NCBI RefSeq assembly: GCF_021352225.1
Contig: NZ_JAAUVI010000002.1
Span: 669,130-733,129 of the forward strand
Reading direction: 5' to 3'
Length of the DNA: 64,000 nucleotides
DNA from: Methylobacterium sp. C25
GTDB lineage: Bacteria > Pseudomonadota > Alphaproteobacteria > Rhizobiales > Beijerinckiaceae
The position numbers and the translations under genes were made by a program. The first letter of the stretch is position 1. Every line of letters starts with the position of its first letter. Of this stretch, positions 28,087 through 38,092 are shown in pieces. The notes under the pieces were generated by a model, which did not search any database, was not told the DNA's origin, and was given only the letters and a program-made list of their open reading frames with translations.

Positions 28087-28755
28087 CTATCGCGGGCTGA
28101 GGCAGCCGATGTAGTCGTCCATCGCGCCGTAGACGGCCTGGATGCGCCCGGCCTTTGCGCGCATCTCGGTGGTGGGCTTGCGAGGGTTGCGCTCGATCGG
28201 ATTCGGAAGGGTCGTCGCGAGCAGGATAGCCTCGGACGGCTTGAGATCGCGGGCGCTCTTGTTGAACCAGTGCCGAGCGGCCGCCTCCGCGCCGAAGATG
28301 CCCTCGCCCCACTCGGCGACGTTGAGATAGATTTCCATCGTACGCCGCTTGCCCCAGATCGCATCGACGACCATCGAGAGCGGGATCTCGATGGCCTTGC
28401 GGACGTAGGAGCGGCCTCGCCACAGGAACACGTTCTTCACCGTCTGCATCGTGATGGTCGAGGCGCCACGGCTCGGGCCGGCCTCGTCGTCGACGACGTC
28501 GGTGAGCGACTTCCAGTCGACGCCGTGATGCATGCAGAACTTCTGGTCCTCGGCCGTGAAGACCGCGCGGACGAGGGCCGGTGAAATTCGGTCGAGGGGC
28601 ACGACGTCTCGGGTGACGCTTTGGCCCGTCAACCATCGCCCCAGCATCGGGGTTGAGACGGGCATCACCACGCGATAGACGAGCGTCAGCATAAGCGTGA
28701 GGGCGACGAGTCCGAGGGCGAGACGCATGGCCAGGCTGGCGATGCGCCGTGCCAT
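28087..28755 (-). CDS. mtgA: Monofunctional peptidoglycan transglycosylase
   Basis: A 222-residue inner-membrane enzyme with an N-terminal anchor (LALGLVALTLMLTLVYRVV) and a GT51 domain: the catalytic glutamate lies in AVFTAEDQKFCMHHGVDW, followed by GASTITMQTVKNVFLW, the second glutamate in KAIEIPLSM and YLNVAEWGEGIFGAEAAARHWF, quoted in family blocks. It polymerises lipid II into glycan strands. The ATG at 28755 is preceded by GAAGGACG; a longer in-frame start at 28860 would add 35 Arg/Glu-rich residues and cannot be excluded. It is divergent from ispA. Confidence 0.92.
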   Translation of the reverse strand: MARRIASLAMRLALGLVALTLMLTLVYRVVMPVSTPMLGRWLTGQSVTRDVVPLDRISPALVRAVFTAEDQKFCMHHGVDWKSLTDVVDDEAGPSRGASTITMQTVKNVFLWRGRSYVRKAIEIPLSMVVDAIWGKRRTMEIYLNVAEWGEGIFGAEAAARHWFNKSARDLKPSEAILLATTLPNPIERNPRKPTTEMRAKAGRIQAVYGAMDDYIGCLSPR

Positions 28756-28881
28756 CGTCCTTCGCCGCGCAGGCTCGATCCGCCGCAGGCTGCGCTCCTG
28801 CGGATGCCGCCGGCGGATCTCCTCCTCGCGTTCCACCCTTAGCACGCCGCTCGCGTCCATCCCCGAACCAGGCCCCTACCG

Positions 28882-29844
28882 ATGACCTCAACGCAGGGTT
28901 CCGACGCCTCGGTCAAGGCGCACTCCCCGGACGAGCCGTTTACCCACAGGCTCGCCACCGTGGCGGATGACGTAGAGCGCTTTCTGGTCGCTCTCCTGGA
29001 CGAGACGCTGCGTGCCGGCGAGATCGCCCGGCCGCCGCGCCTGATGGAGGCGATGCGCCACGCGGTCCTCGGCGGCGGCAAGCGCCTGCGCCCGTTCCTC
29101 GCGATCGAAACGGCCCGGATGCTTGGCGGTTCCGAGGAGAGCGCGATGGCGGCCGGCGCCGGTGTCGAGCTGGTCCATTGCTACTCGCTCGTGCACGACG
29201 ACTTGCCGGCGATGGATGACGACGACCTGCGTCGCGGCAAGCCCACCGTCCACAAGGCCTATGACGAGGCCACCGCCATCCTGGTTGGCGACGCGCTTCA
29301 GACGCTCGCCTTCGAAATCACCGCGGATGCCCAGTGGCAGCCCGATCCGGCGATCCGCGCCGATCTCGTTCTCGGCCTCGCCAAGGCTTCGGGCCTCGGC
29401 GGCATGGTCGGCGGTCAGTTGCTCGACCTCACGGCAGAGGGCCGCTTCGGCGAAGTTTCTCTCGATGTCGACGATACGCTGCGTATGCAAGCCATGAAGA
29501 CCGGCGCGATCCTCGCCTTCTCCGTGGAAGCCGGCGCCATCGTCGGCAACGCCGACCGTGAGCAGCGCGCCGCGCTCTTGCGCTACGGAAAGGCGCTGGG
29601 CCAGGCCTTCCAAGTCGCCGACGACATCCTCGATCGGGAAGCCTCGCCGGAGGCCATGGGCAAGGCCACCGGCAAGGACAAGGATGCCGGCAAGGCGACG
29701 CTCGTCGACCGACTTGGTCTCGAGGGCGCCCGCGCCGAATGCGATCGTCTGGTCGGCGTATGCGAGGAGGCCGTTGCGCCCTGGGGCGAGCGCGCGCGCA
29801 TCCTGCGAGAAGCTGCACGCTTCACGGTCGCCCGCAAGACCTGA
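28882..29844 (+). CDS. ispA: Polyprenyl diphosphate synthase (farnesyl/geranylgeranyl type)
   Basis: A 320-residue trans-prenyltransferase. The first Asp-rich motif is in HDDLPAMDDDDLRRGKPTVH (near residue 110) and the second in QVADDILD (near residue 248), both magnesium-diphosphate sites; GGKRLRPFL is the IPP-binding segment. The two residues between the Asp pairs of the first motif and its length fit the bacterial IspA class that makes farnesyl or geranylgeranyl diphosphate. Products feed quinones, hopanoids and carotenoids. It is not linked to dxs here. The chain length cannot be fixed by eye. Confidence 0.9.
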   Translation: MTSTQGSDASVKAHSPDEPFTHRLATVADDVERFLVALLDETLRAGEIARPPRLMEAMRHAVLGGGKRLRPFLAIETARMLGGSEESAMAAGAGVELVHCYSLVHDDLPAMDDDDLRRGKPTVHKAYDEATAILVGDALQTLAFEITADAQWQPDPAIRADLVLGLAKASGLGGMVGGQLLDLTAEGRFGEVSLDVDDTLRMQAMKTGAILAFSVEAGAIVGNADREQRAALLRYGKALGQAFQVADDILDREASPEAMGKATGKDKDAGKATLVDRLGLEGARAECDRLVGVCEEAVAPWGERARILREAARFTVARKT

Positions 29845-29856
29845 GCTGGGCGCGGG

Positions 29857-30570
29857 TTACTTGCCCGCCCCGTAGACCAGTTCGCGGAACTTCGTCTGGG
29901 CGGCGTTCACGGCCTGCTGGCTGCTCTGTAGCGCCTGCAGCTTCGCGTTGAACGCTTTCTGCGTCGCCGCATCCGCGGCTTGCACGGTGGCGTCGGAGAT
30001 CTTCAGACTGCTCTTGTGCTGATCGATGTAGTCACCGAGGTCGAGCGCGTCGGCGAAGACCTTGTCGGCGATCGGTGAGACTTCTCGGAAGGTAGCGGCC
30101 ACCGAGGTCACCAGCCGATCGTAGGCCTTATCGTAGACCGGCTTCAGGTCAGCCGGCTGGCTGAGTTTGCCATGCGCGGCATCGGCCTGAACCAAGTCGT
30201 CCCCGAGGGCAGTGTTCATCTCGCCGATCGTCGTCTTCGCGATCTTGAAGTCGTCGCGGCGCGCAGCAAGATCGGCCGCCGAGTGGATCGAGGCCTTCGA
30301 GACCGCGCTCGAAAACTTCGGCGAGACGCTGTCGTTCATCACCTTATGGAAGTTCGCGATCACGGCGTAGTGCTCGGCATAAGGACCGAACGCCTTACGC
30401 TCGTCCGCCGTCAGGATCGGCACGTGAATGCCTGGCTTGTCGATGATCCGGGTCTGTAGGAAGCCGATAAATGCCTTGCGCTGGTCCGGCTCCGGGTCGC
30501 CGCAAGCGGCGAGAGCCGTCATTGCCGCAAGCGTGAGCCCGAGGGTTCCCTTGGTCAGCAATCGTCGCAT
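29857..30570 (-). CDS. DUF3053-type lipoprotein
   Basis: A 237-residue lipoprotein: signal sequence LGLTLAAMTALAACGDPEP, with a lipobox (L-A-A-C) near residue 22. The mature part is all helical, starting DQRKAFIGFLQTRI, a signature of the DUF3053 (YiaF-like) family. The Asp after the lipid Cys is preceded by Gly, so inner- versus outer-membrane sorting is unclear. Function unknown. It is convergent with ispA and separated by 33 bases from the caspase-like gene. Confidence 0.8.
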   Translation of the reverse strand: MRRLLTKGTLGLTLAAMTALAACGDPEPDQRKAFIGFLQTRIIDKPGIHVPILTADERKAFGPYAEHYAVIANFHKVMNDSVSPKFSSAVSKASIHSAADLAARRDDFKIAKTTIGEMNTALGDDLVQADAAHGKLSQPADLKPVYDKAYDRLVTSVAATFREVSPIADKVFADALDLGDYIDQHKSSLKISDATVQAADAATQKAFNAKLQALQSSQQAVNAAQTKFRELVYGAGK

Positions 30571-30603
30571 CTTCGATAGGCCTTCGGTGCTTGGCTGATG
30601 CCG

Positions 30604-32145
30604 TCAGTGCCGGAACATCTTCACGGCCGAGAGCGAGCCGTCGCGGTAAACGATCTGGGCTGAAGCCGACCGGGTACCGGGCGGCGCCTTCAGGTAGGGC
30701 GTGAAATTGCCTGGGATCGCGAAGGGGTTGGCCTCATCGCAGGGTGGCAACGGGATCACGCGGTCCGGCTCCGCCTTGTCGAGCCCTATCCGCAGTTCCT
30801 TGATCGCACAGCGATAGGAGACCAGGGCCGTGTAGTAGAGGAGCACCCCGTTGAAATCGCGAAACGAGAGCCAACTCCCGGCCACCATCTCGATGATTTT
30901 GCGCTGATCCTTGAACAGAGCCGCGCTCGGGTCAAAGGGGATCGGGAATGGACCGACGGTCACGCCCGCGGCATCGACATAGCGCAGGTTCAACGTGGCC
31001 GCAGGCGTATCGATGTCGAGCGGGATCGAGGGGTTGGGCATGCGGCGCCCGACACGTTGGTCGATGACGTCGAGGAAGCCGGTATCCTGGTACTCGCCCT
31101 TGTCGCCGAGACGCCACGAAATGGCGATGGCCGGTTCGGGCAGCGAGATCGTTGCGTTCCAGCCGCTATTGCTTCTCGAGAAGCTCACGAGCGGCGCGTT
31201 GACTGGCGCATTGGTCGAATCCGGCGTCGACTGACGCGCCGGCGGCAGCAGATCCTGAGCCGGCGGCAATGCGGCGACCTGCGCCGGCTTCTGCGCGACG
31301 GGAGGCGTCGGCGTCGCCGCCGTGCTCGGGAGCTTCGCGGGCAAGTTCGTGCTGGCGACGGCGGGCTGCGTCGCGAGGCTGTTGCTGACGAAGTAGAAGT
31401 CCTCGCCCGGCAGCGAACCGTAGACGAAGGGCTCCTGGCGACGCCCGGTCGACGCCATGACGTCGTCGCGCACCAGGCGGAACAGCTTGTTGATCTCGAC
31501 ACCCGGCGTCACGAGCCGGCGCGCCAGCGCTTCGGCAAACGGGCTGTTCTCACCATCGCCGTCGAGGGCGGTCTGACCGTGCTTGGCCGCGAAAGCCACC
31601 AGCGTGCCGCCTTCCGGCTCGACCTGGGCTAGGCCGCGGCCGACCGAGCGCGTCGCGATGGTCCGGCGCATGGAGCTCGCGAAAGGATTGTCGCGGCAGG
31701 CATCGAGGATGACGACGCGCAGCTTGTGCGCCGACTCGATCGCCTGGAGCACTCGGTCGAGGGGGATCGCTTCGTCCGTGATGTCGCGGTCGCTCTTGAG
31801 ACGCGCATCGACGGGGATGAGGTAGTTGGCGCCGCCGATCTCGATGCCATGCCCGGCATAATAGACGATCGCCCAGTCGGCCCGCTCGGCAGCGTCGGAG
31901 AAACGGTTCAGCGCAGCGATCAGGTCGGCCCGGCTACCGTCGTCGACCACGGTCACGCTCTGGAACCCCGCTGAGCGCAGGGATGCGGCAATCCGACCAG
32001 CATCGCGCCGCGGATTGGGCAGCGCCGGGACGGCCCGGTAGCCGGAATTACCGATGACGAGGGCGACTCTCGTCTCGGCCTGTGCCGTCGATGCGAATGG
32101 CAACCCGACGATGATCACGGCCAAGAGCGCGAGGCGCCACCTCAT
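30604..32145 (-). CDS. Exported caspase-like (peptidase C14) protein
   Basis: A 513-residue protein with signal peptide (WRLALLAVIIVGLPFASTAQA), a caspase-like p20 domain (about residues 24-245) with the catalytic histidine in WAIVYYAGHGIEIGG and cysteine in VVILDACRDNPF, a Pro/Ala-rich linker (about residues 270-330) and a C-terminal beta-rich domain that is not recognised. GGGAGGATTCG supports the start at 32145. Export means it acts in the periplasm or outside the cell, unlike the defence-associated caspases. Substrates are unknown; it is divergent from the hybrid histidine kinase. Confidence 0.87.
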   Translation of the reverse strand: MRWRLALLAVIIVGLPFASTAQAETRVALVIGNSGYRAVPALPNPRRDAGRIAASLRSAGFQSVTVVDDGSRADLIAALNRFSDAAERADWAIVYYAGHGIEIGGANYLIPVDARLKSDRDITDEAIPLDRVLQAIESAHKLRVVILDACRDNPFASSMRRTIATRSVGRGLAQVEPEGGTLVAFAAKHGQTALDGDGENSPFAEALARRLVTPGVEINKLFRLVRDDVMASTGRRQEPFVYGSLPGEDFYFVSNSLATQPAVASTNLPAKLPSTAATPTPPVAQKPAQVAALPPAQDLLPPARQSTPDSTNAPVNAPLVSFSRSNSGWNATISLPEPAIAISWRLGDKGEYQDTGFLDVIDQRVGRRMPNPSIPLDIDTPAATLNLRYVDAAGVTVGPFPIPFDPSAALFKDQRKIIEMVAGSWLSFRDFNGVLLYYTALVSYRCAIKELRIGLDKAEPDRVIPLPPCDEANPFAIPGNFTPYLKAPPGTRSASAQIVYRDGSLSAVKMFRH

Positions 32146-32368
32146 CGAATCCTCCCGGTAAGTCGAAACGCTCTTAAGGCATCGCTGGCCTGGACGAAAC
32201 GCTCGAGCGCGGCCGCGCATCGGGCGGCGGCATCGGGTCTATCAGCGCAAGTTGCGGGCGCATGTACGACTGCACACAGGGTAGGCATCGCCGCCGTTTC
32301 CGCAATTTCGCTAACGAGACGTTAACGCTCGTGAGGGAGGAAATCCCATTGATATTGCGGATCTCGGC

Positions 32369-34696
32369 ATGCGCCTCCGAACCCTCCACGCGGTCTTATT
32401 CGCTGCGCTCGCTCTGGTTCTCACACTGCTGGGCTCGGCGGTTACTCTCAAGCTCGCCGGCCGCCAACTGCGGGCACAGATCGGCGGCGAAATGGCGACC
32501 GTCGCCGGCCAGGTGCGCCGCGTGCTCGACCGAAGCGTCTACGGCGGCTGGCGCGACATCCGTGTCTTGTCGGCAGTGGCTCATACGATCGCGCCCACCG
32601 TGGAGAGTCGCAGAGCGTGGCTCGAGGCCGTCAAAGGCACCTACCCGGCCTATGCCTGGATCGGCTTCGCCGACCGCAATGGTGTGGTGACGGCGTCCAC
32701 CGGGCGGATTCTCGAAGGCGCAAGCGTCGGCGAGCGGCCGTGGTTCACCAAAGGCTTGATCGCGCCTTTCGCGGGTGACGTGCACAAGGCGCTGCTGCTG
32801 GAACGCTACATGCCGGCCAGCGAGGATGGCGGTCCGTGGCGATTCATCGACGTCTCGGCGCCGCTCCTCGATGCCGCCGGCTCCGTCGACGGTGTCGTCG
32901 GCGCGCATCTGAGCTGGGCATGGGCGCGAGGGCTGACCTCGTCGGTCGTCGACCCGCATGCCGTGAAGTCCCCCGGAATCGAGGTGCTCATCGTCGACAA
33001 GGATGGATCCGTCATCCTCGGACCCGCCGGGGTCCAGGGTTCGCCGCTACCGGACACCGCCACGCTTTGGCGCAAGGCAACGACCGGTGACAAATACGCG
33101 GTCGAGCGCTGGCCGGACGGCGTCACCTATCTCGTCGGCGCGAGCCGTACGGTCGGTGTCAGTGACTATCCCGGGCTAGGCTGGACGGTGATCGTGCGCC
33201 AGCCCGTAGCCTTAGCCTTCGCGCCAGCGCACCGGCTCGCGAGCCGGCTGCTTACTGGCGGCATCATCCTGGCTCTCGCCGCGGCCTGCCTTGGGGTCCT
33301 GATCGGACGGCGGATCTCGCGGCCACTCGTGCGACTGACGGAGGCCGCCGACGCCCTCGCCCGTTCGCCCGACTCCGCTCCTGCGCTCAAGCCCAGCGGT
33401 ACTGTTGAGGTCCGCCGGCTCGCGGCCGCATTCACGCGGATGGGCGAGGCGGTGGCCGAGCGCGATCGCAAGCTCGCGGAAGCCAACGAGCAGCTCGAAC
33501 GCCGTGTCGAGGACCGCACGCGCGAACTTGAAGGCATGCGTCGGACCGCCGAAATGGCGAGCCAGGCCAAGACCGAGTTCCTGGCCACGATGAGCCACGA
33601 GATCCGCACGCCACTCAACGGCGTGATCGGCTACACCGAGATCCTCCTGGATGAGAACGAGCTGCCGCCAGAGCAGCGCCGCTCAGTCGAGCGCATCCGC
33701 GGCGCTGGCAACGCACTGCTGACCATCGTCAACGATATCCTCGACTTCTCGAAGGTCGAAGCCGGCGAAATCACTCTCGAGCGACAGCCCTTTGCCATCT
33801 CCGCCCTCGTGGACGAGGCCTCCTCAATGGTGGCGCTCGGCGCAGCGGCCAAGGGACTTGCCTTCACCGTTTGCGTCGACCCTGATCTGCCTGCTCGGCT
33901 CCTCGGTGACGAGAGCCGGCTGAGGCAGATCCTGCTGAACCTCCTCAACAATGCGATCAAGTTCACGCGTCACGGCTCGGTCTCTCTCGCGGTGACGCGG
34001 GTCGCGAGTGAGGACGGTGACTGCACTTTGCTTTTCAGGATCACGGATACCGGGATCGGCATCCCCGCGGATAAACTCGACCGCCTGTTCCATCGCTTCT
34101 CCCAGGTCGACGGTTCGATCGGGCGCGAATTCGGCGGCACCGGTCTCGGCCTCGCCATCTCACGGCAGCTCGCCGAGCTGATGGGAGGCACGATGAGCGT
34201 TGAGAGCGAGGTCGACCGCGGATCATGCTTCAGCTTCACGGTGAAGCTTGCCCCAGCGCCAGAGATCACGGTGATCTCCCCCCTCGGCACCGAGGCTGCA
34301 CGACCCGAGCGGTTGCAGATCCTGCTCGCCGAGGATGTTGCCATAAATCAGGAGATTGCCTGCAAGCTCCTCGAGACTGCAGGATATTCCGTGGATGTCG
34401 TCGCCGACGGCGTTGAGGCGCTCGCTGCGGTTCAGGCGAAGGCCTACGATCTCGTCCTGATGGACGTGCAGATGCCGCGCATGGACGGGCTTACTGCGAG
34501 CCGCGCCATCCGCGATCTCGACCACCCATCGAAGGCGGTCGTCATCATCGCGATGACGGCGAACGTGTTGCCCGCCGAGATTGCCCGGTTCCGCGAGGCC
34601 GGGATGGATGGCCACGTCGGCAAGCCGTTCAAACGGGCCGACCTCATCGCTGCCGTCGAGCGCTGGTCGCGTGGCCGCGCGGCCGAAGCCGCTTGA
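32369..34696 (+). CDS. Hybrid sensor histidine kinase (dCACHE-HAMP-HisKA-HATPase-REC)
   Basis: A 775-residue membrane sensor. Two transmembrane helices (about residues 7-28 and 290-313) enclose a periplasmic double-CACHE-like domain with [16 protein letters not shown]; a HAMP domain follows ([19 protein letters not shown]), then a coiled coil. The kinase core has H410 in [14 protein letters not shown]-box [13 protein letters not shown], and G-boxes DTGIGIP and [11 protein letters not shown] receiver domain at the C terminus has its phospho-acceptor near D699 in [13 protein letters not shown] and a KPF lysine. No phosphotransfer (HPt) domain is attached, so a separate HPt protein is likely. 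The ligand is unknown; small molecules are usual for CACHE domains. Confidence 0.92.
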   Translation: MRLRTLHAVLFAALALVLTLLGSAVTLKLAGRQLRAQIGGEMATVAGQVRRVLDRSVYGGWRDIRVLSAVAHTIAPTVESRRAWLEAVKGTYPAYAWIGFADRNGVVTASTGRILEGASVGERPWFTKGLIAPFAGDVHKALLLERYMPASEDGGPWRFIDVSAPLLDAAGSVDGVVGAHLSWAWARGLTSSVVDPHAVKSPGIEVLIVDKDGSVILGPAGVQGSPLPDTATLWRKATTGDKYAVERWPDGVTYLVGASRTVGVSDYPGLGWTVIVRQPVALAFAPAHRLASRLLTGGIILALAAACLGVLIGRRISRPLVRLTEAADALARSPDSAPALKPSGTVEVRRLAAAFTRMGEAVAERDRKLAEANEQLERRVEDRTRELEGMRRTAEMASQAKTEFLATMSHEIRTPLNGVIGYTEILLDENELPPEQRRSVERIRGAGNALLTIVNDILDFSKVEAGEITLERQPFAISALVDEASSMVALGAAAKGLAFTVCVDPDLPARLLGDESRLRQILLNLLNNAIKFTRHGSVSLAVTRVASEDGDCTLLFRITDTGIGIPADKLDRLFHRFSQVDGSIGREFGGTGLGLAISRQLAELMGGTMSVESEVDRGSCFSFTVKLAPAPEITVISPLGTEAARPERLQILLAEDVAINQEIACKLLETAGYSVDVVADGVEALAAVQAKAYDLVLMDVQMPRMDGLTASRAIRDLDHPSKAVVIIAMTANVLPAEIARFREAGMDGHVGKPFKRADLIAAVERWSRGRAAEAA

Positions 34697-34817
34697 CTCG
34701 GGCGGGTTTTCCAATGGTTAGGTGCGGATTAACGGGTTAGCGCTAAGTCGTTGAAATGACGTGGGCCGTGCGGTTCGTCCGGCATGACGGGGACTACACA
34801 CGAATGTCTTTCTTGGC

Positions 34818-36257
34818 ATGAGTGCCGTCAGCACACCGGATCCACTGGTCTCGATGTTGGAGCGCATCCGCCGCAGCTTCTACGTCCGTGCCGCCCAGCT
34901 CCGTTTGATGGACGACGAAGACGGCCCCATCGAGCTTTCCGCCGGTGCGCCGATCGCCTGGGCCGTCAGCGCCGCCGTCCATCGACTTCAGAGGCTCGCG
35001 GCGACCGAGACGGTCATCGTGCCGGACGTCGACCGCGAGGCAGATTTGCCGGGCGAGACCCGCGACGGGCCACGCATCCGCTTCTTCGCAGGCATCCCCC
35101 TTCTCTCCGACAAAGGGAAGGTCTTTGGAGTCCTCAGCCTCTATCACTCTAACCCGCGCTGGCTGACGAACGCACACGTGCGGGCCTTCGAAGATTTGGC
35201 GGCCGAACTCGCGCCTCTTGCCCAGTGCCGACGCGACGCCGTGACCATTGCGCGCCTGAAACATCGAATCGAAAGACAAGCCGAAACGTTCGCGCGCAGC
35301 CGAGACACTTTTGAGCGGGCGGCAATTGGCGCGCGGGTCGGGCTTTGGGAATGCGCGCTGCACGACGAAAGCCTGACCTGGAGCGGCCAAGTCTACGATA
35401 TGTTCGGCATTGCGCGCGGCTCCCGTCTTGTGCGCCAACAATCGCTCGAATGCTACGCTAGCGCCTCGCGTGGTTTGCTGGAGCGCATCCGTCGCGAAGC
35501 GCTCGAACGGCGCCAGGGCTTCCAGCTCGATGCCGAGATCAACGCGACGAGCGGCGCGAGTCGCTGGATCCGGATCAGTGCGTCCGTCGATTGCCGGGGC
35601 GAACGACCCATCCGCCTGTTCGGGATGAAACAGGACATCACCGAGCAGAAGCTCCTGCTCGACCAGACGCGCTTCCTGGCGCAGCGCGACGCCATGACCG
35701 GGCTCGCCAACCGTACGCAATTCGAGGAGCGCTTCGCGACCCTCAGCGGCGACCTCGCGGGTCAGCCGCCGATCGAGGCTCTGATCCTAGTGGATCTCGA
35801 CGGCTTCAAGCAGGTCAACGACGGCTACGGTCACGCGGCCGGCGATGCCTGCCTCAAGGAATCCGCTCTCCGGCTGAGCGCGATCTGCGCCCAAGCCGAA
35901 CTCGTCGCGCGGATCGGTGGCGACGAGTTCGCGATTCTGCTCGGTCCTACCTTTGAGCGGGATGCCATCGACGCTTTGGGGCAAGAGATCGTCGCCGCTC
36001 TCGGGCAGCCGATGGCGGGCGTGGGCCTGGTCCTGCAGGTCGGCGCCTCGGTCGGCATTGCCCATGTCGACCCTCCGTGCACGCCGTCCGACCTATTCAC
36101 CCAGGCCGACATCGCGCTCTACGCCGCCAAGGCCGCGGGCCGCGGGACAGTGCGAACCTTCGTCGGCGGCATGGGCTCCGACAGCGAGCGGCGCATGCCC
36201 TGGCCGATCGCACACTCAGCCGAGCACTTTGGTTCCACCCAGCAGACGACGCACTGA
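34818..36257 (+). CDS. GAF-PAS diguanylate cyclase
   Basis: A 479-residue soluble protein: GAF domain (about residues 10-150, FFAGIPLLSDKGKVFGVLSLYH), PAS domain (about 165-280, GLWECALHDESLTWSGQVYDMFG) and a GGDEF domain (about 290-450) with intact RIGGDEFAILLG. It should make cyclic di-GMP from GTP in response to a cytosolic cue. The RxxD product-inhibition site that usually sits five residues before the signature is absent (SAICAQAELVARI). It begins 121 bases after the hybrid kinase, suggesting a common input. Confidence 0.9.
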   Translation: MSAVSTPDPLVSMLERIRRSFYVRAAQLRLMDDEDGPIELSAGAPIAWAVSAAVHRLQRLAATETVIVPDVDREADLPGETRDGPRIRFFAGIPLLSDKGKVFGVLSLYHSNPRWLTNAHVRAFEDLAAELAPLAQCRRDAVTIARLKHRIERQAETFARSRDTFERAAIGARVGLWECALHDESLTWSGQVYDMFGIARGSRLVRQQSLECYASASRGLLERIRREALERRQGFQLDAEINATSGASRWIRISASVDCRGERPIRLFGMKQDITEQKLLLDQTRFLAQRDAMTGLANRTQFEERFATLSGDLAGQPPIEALILVDLDGFKQVNDGYGHAAGDACLKESALRLSAICAQAELVARIGGDEFAILLGPTFERDAIDALGQEIVAALGQPMAGVGLVLQVGASVGIAHVDPPCTPSDLFTQADIALYAAKAAGRGTVRTFVGGMGSDSERRMPWPIAHSAEHFGSTQQTTH

Positions 36258-36358
36258 TCCGAGCCATCGGGCTTGCCAGCACGGGGATGTGAACTTTACA
36301 GCCGCCGCAGCAACGGCCCGGCACGAAGCAGCCCGGGCGCGAGAAGGCCACGGCGATC

Positions 36359-37465
36359 ATGACCAGCTACAAGCTCCTGCTCCTCCCCGGCGACGGCATC
36401 GGCCCCGAGGTGATGACCGAGGTCGAGAAAGTGGTGGCCTGGCTCGGCAAGACGGGCGTTGCAACCTTCGAGACCGAGACCGACCTCGTTGGCGGCTCGG
36501 CCATCGACGTGCACGGCAAGCCGCTGGCCGACGCGACCCTCGCCAAGGCCGATGCGGCGGATGCGATCCTGCTCGGCGCCGTCGGCGGCCCGAAGTGGAA
36601 CGGCGTCGCCTACGAAAACCGTCCCGAGGCCGGCCTGCTGCGCCTGCGCAAGGAACTCGGCCTCTTCGCCAACCTGCGCCCGGCGATCTGCTACCCGGCG
36701 CTTGCCGAGGCCTCGGCGCTGAAGCCCGAGTTGGTCGAGGGCCTCGACATGATGATCGTGCGCGAGCTCACCGGCGGCGTCTATTTCGGCGAGCCGAAGG
36801 AGATCACCACGCTGCCAGACGGCTCGAAGCGCGCCGTGGACACGCAGGTCTACACCACCGCCGAGATCGAGCGCATCGCCCATGTCGCCTTCGACCTCGC
36901 GCGCAAGCGCTCCGGCCGCGTCGCCTCGGCCGAGAAGAACAACGTCATGAAGACCGGCGTCCTCTGGAAGGAGGTCGTCACCCGCGTCCACGAGGAGAAC
37001 TATTCCGACGTCGCGCTGGAGCATGTGCTCGCCGACAACTGCGCCATGCAGCTCGTGCGCCGTCCGAAGCAGTTCGACGTGCTCGTCACCGACAACCTGT
37101 TCGGCGACGTGCTCTCGGACGTCGCGGCGATGCTCACCGGCTCGCTCGGCATGCTGCCCTCGGCCTCGCTCGGCGCTGTCGACGCGAAGGGCACCCGCAA
37201 GGCGCTCTACGAGCCCGTGCACGGGTCCGCGCCGGACATTGCCAGCAAGGGCTTCGCCAACCCGATCGCCATGATCGGCTCGCTCGCCATGTGCCTGCGC
37301 TATTCCTTCGGCCTGGGCGACGCCGCCGACCGCATCGAGGCCGCCATCACCCGCACCCTGGCCTCCGGCGCGCGCACCCGCGACATCGCCAAGGAGGGCG
37401 AGAAGACGATCAGCACCGCTGAGATGGGCGACGCCATCGTGCGGGAGCTGGCAAGCGCGGCCTGA
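36359..37465 (+). CDS. leuB: 3-isopropylmalate dehydrogenase
   Basis: A 368-residue enzyme of standard LeuB length. Key blocks: [13 protein letters not shown] at the N terminus, [14 protein letters not shown] (about residue 137), the substrate region [20 protein letters not shown] (about 240) and [20 protein letters not shown] (about 285) with the NAD-binding His/Gly/Ser. It oxidises and decarboxylates 3-isopropylmalate to 2-oxoisocaproate in leucine synthesis. leuCD are not beside it. A strong bidirectional terminator follows. Confidence 0.96.
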   Translation: MTSYKLLLLPGDGIGPEVMTEVEKVVAWLGKTGVATFETETDLVGGSAIDVHGKPLADATLAKADAADAILLGAVGGPKWNGVAYENRPEAGLLRLRKELGLFANLRPAICYPALAEASALKPELVEGLDMMIVRELTGGVYFGEPKEITTLPDGSKRAVDTQVYTTAEIERIAHVAFDLARKRSGRVASAEKNNVMKTGVLWKEVVTRVHEENYSDVALEHVLADNCAMQLVRRPKQFDVLVTDNLFGDVLSDVAAMLTGSLGMLPSASLGAVDAKGTRKALYEPVHGSAPDIASKGFANPIAMIGSLAMCLRYSFGLGDAADRIEAAITRTLASGARTRDIAKEGEKTISTAEMGDAIVRELASAA

Positions 37466-37532
37466 ACGGAACAGATCCCAAGCGTCATTCCGGGGCCGCG
37501 ACGCGGCATCCGAGTGACGTGTAGTCAAACGA

Positions 37533-37559
37533 AAACGGGCCCCGCTGAGGGGCCCGTTT
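37533..37559. terminator. Strong hairpin after leuB
   Basis: Perfect 11-bp arms AAACGGGCCCC (37533-37543) and GGGGCCCGTTT (37549-37559) with a 5-base loop GCTGA, ending in a short T-tract on both strands. It serves leuB and the convergent exported-protein gene. Confidence 0.85.
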
Positions 37560-37581
37560 CCGTTCGAGAGGTCGCTCGATC

Positions 37582-37995
37582 CTAGTAGGGCGACATGCCC
37601 GTGCGCGAGCGGTAGGAGGTCGGGTCGATCACGTCGATCCCGGAGAAGTCGATGTTCCGGATCGCCGTGGAGCGGGCACCGATGAACGGGCCGTTGGTGA
37701 TCGGGTCGGGCAGGTTCGAGCCGCCGTACATGTCGTTGCGTCCGTAGACCGGCGACAGCATGTTGCTGGCCTGGATCAGGTAGGGGCTCGTCGCCGGGTT
37801 CGAGACGGAGCCGTTATAGGGCTCGGTCGTGCGGCCGGCATCGAGCCAGCTGCGCGGGCGGATGCGGATCGGCAGCGGACGGCTCACCCGGACATAGCCT
37901 GGGCCACCATACGGACCCTGCGCCTCGGCGGCGGAGCCGAACCCGACAGCGGTGAGCGAGAGGGCGCCCAGAAGGGCGAGCTTGGTGAAGCGCAT
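37582..37995 (-). CDS. Exported hypothetical protein, Gly/Pro/Tyr-rich
   Basis: A 137-residue protein with signal peptide MRFTKLALLGALSLTAVGFG ending SAAEAQ. The mature part is rich in Gly, Pro, Ser, Tyr and Arg (GPYGGPGYVRVSRPLPIRIR) with little predicted order and no cysteine. An AGGG-containing site precedes the ATG at 37995; the longer open frame upstream has no protein-like features. Convergent with leuB. No family recognised. Confidence 0.7.
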   Translation of the reverse strand: MRFTKLALLGALSLTAVGFGSAAEAQGPYGGPGYVRVSRPLPIRIRPRSWLDAGRTTEPYNGSVSNPATSPYLIQASNMLSPVYGRNDMYGGSNLPDPITNGPFIGARSTAIRNIDFSGIDVIDPTSYRSRTGMSPY

Positions 37996-38092
37996 GGCTG
38001 GACCCTGATGTGTGTGGGCAGAGGCTACGGTGGGCTCGTTAAGATTTAGCCCGTTGTGAATAAGACGCCCGAGCTGAGCCGTTGTTCCATGC

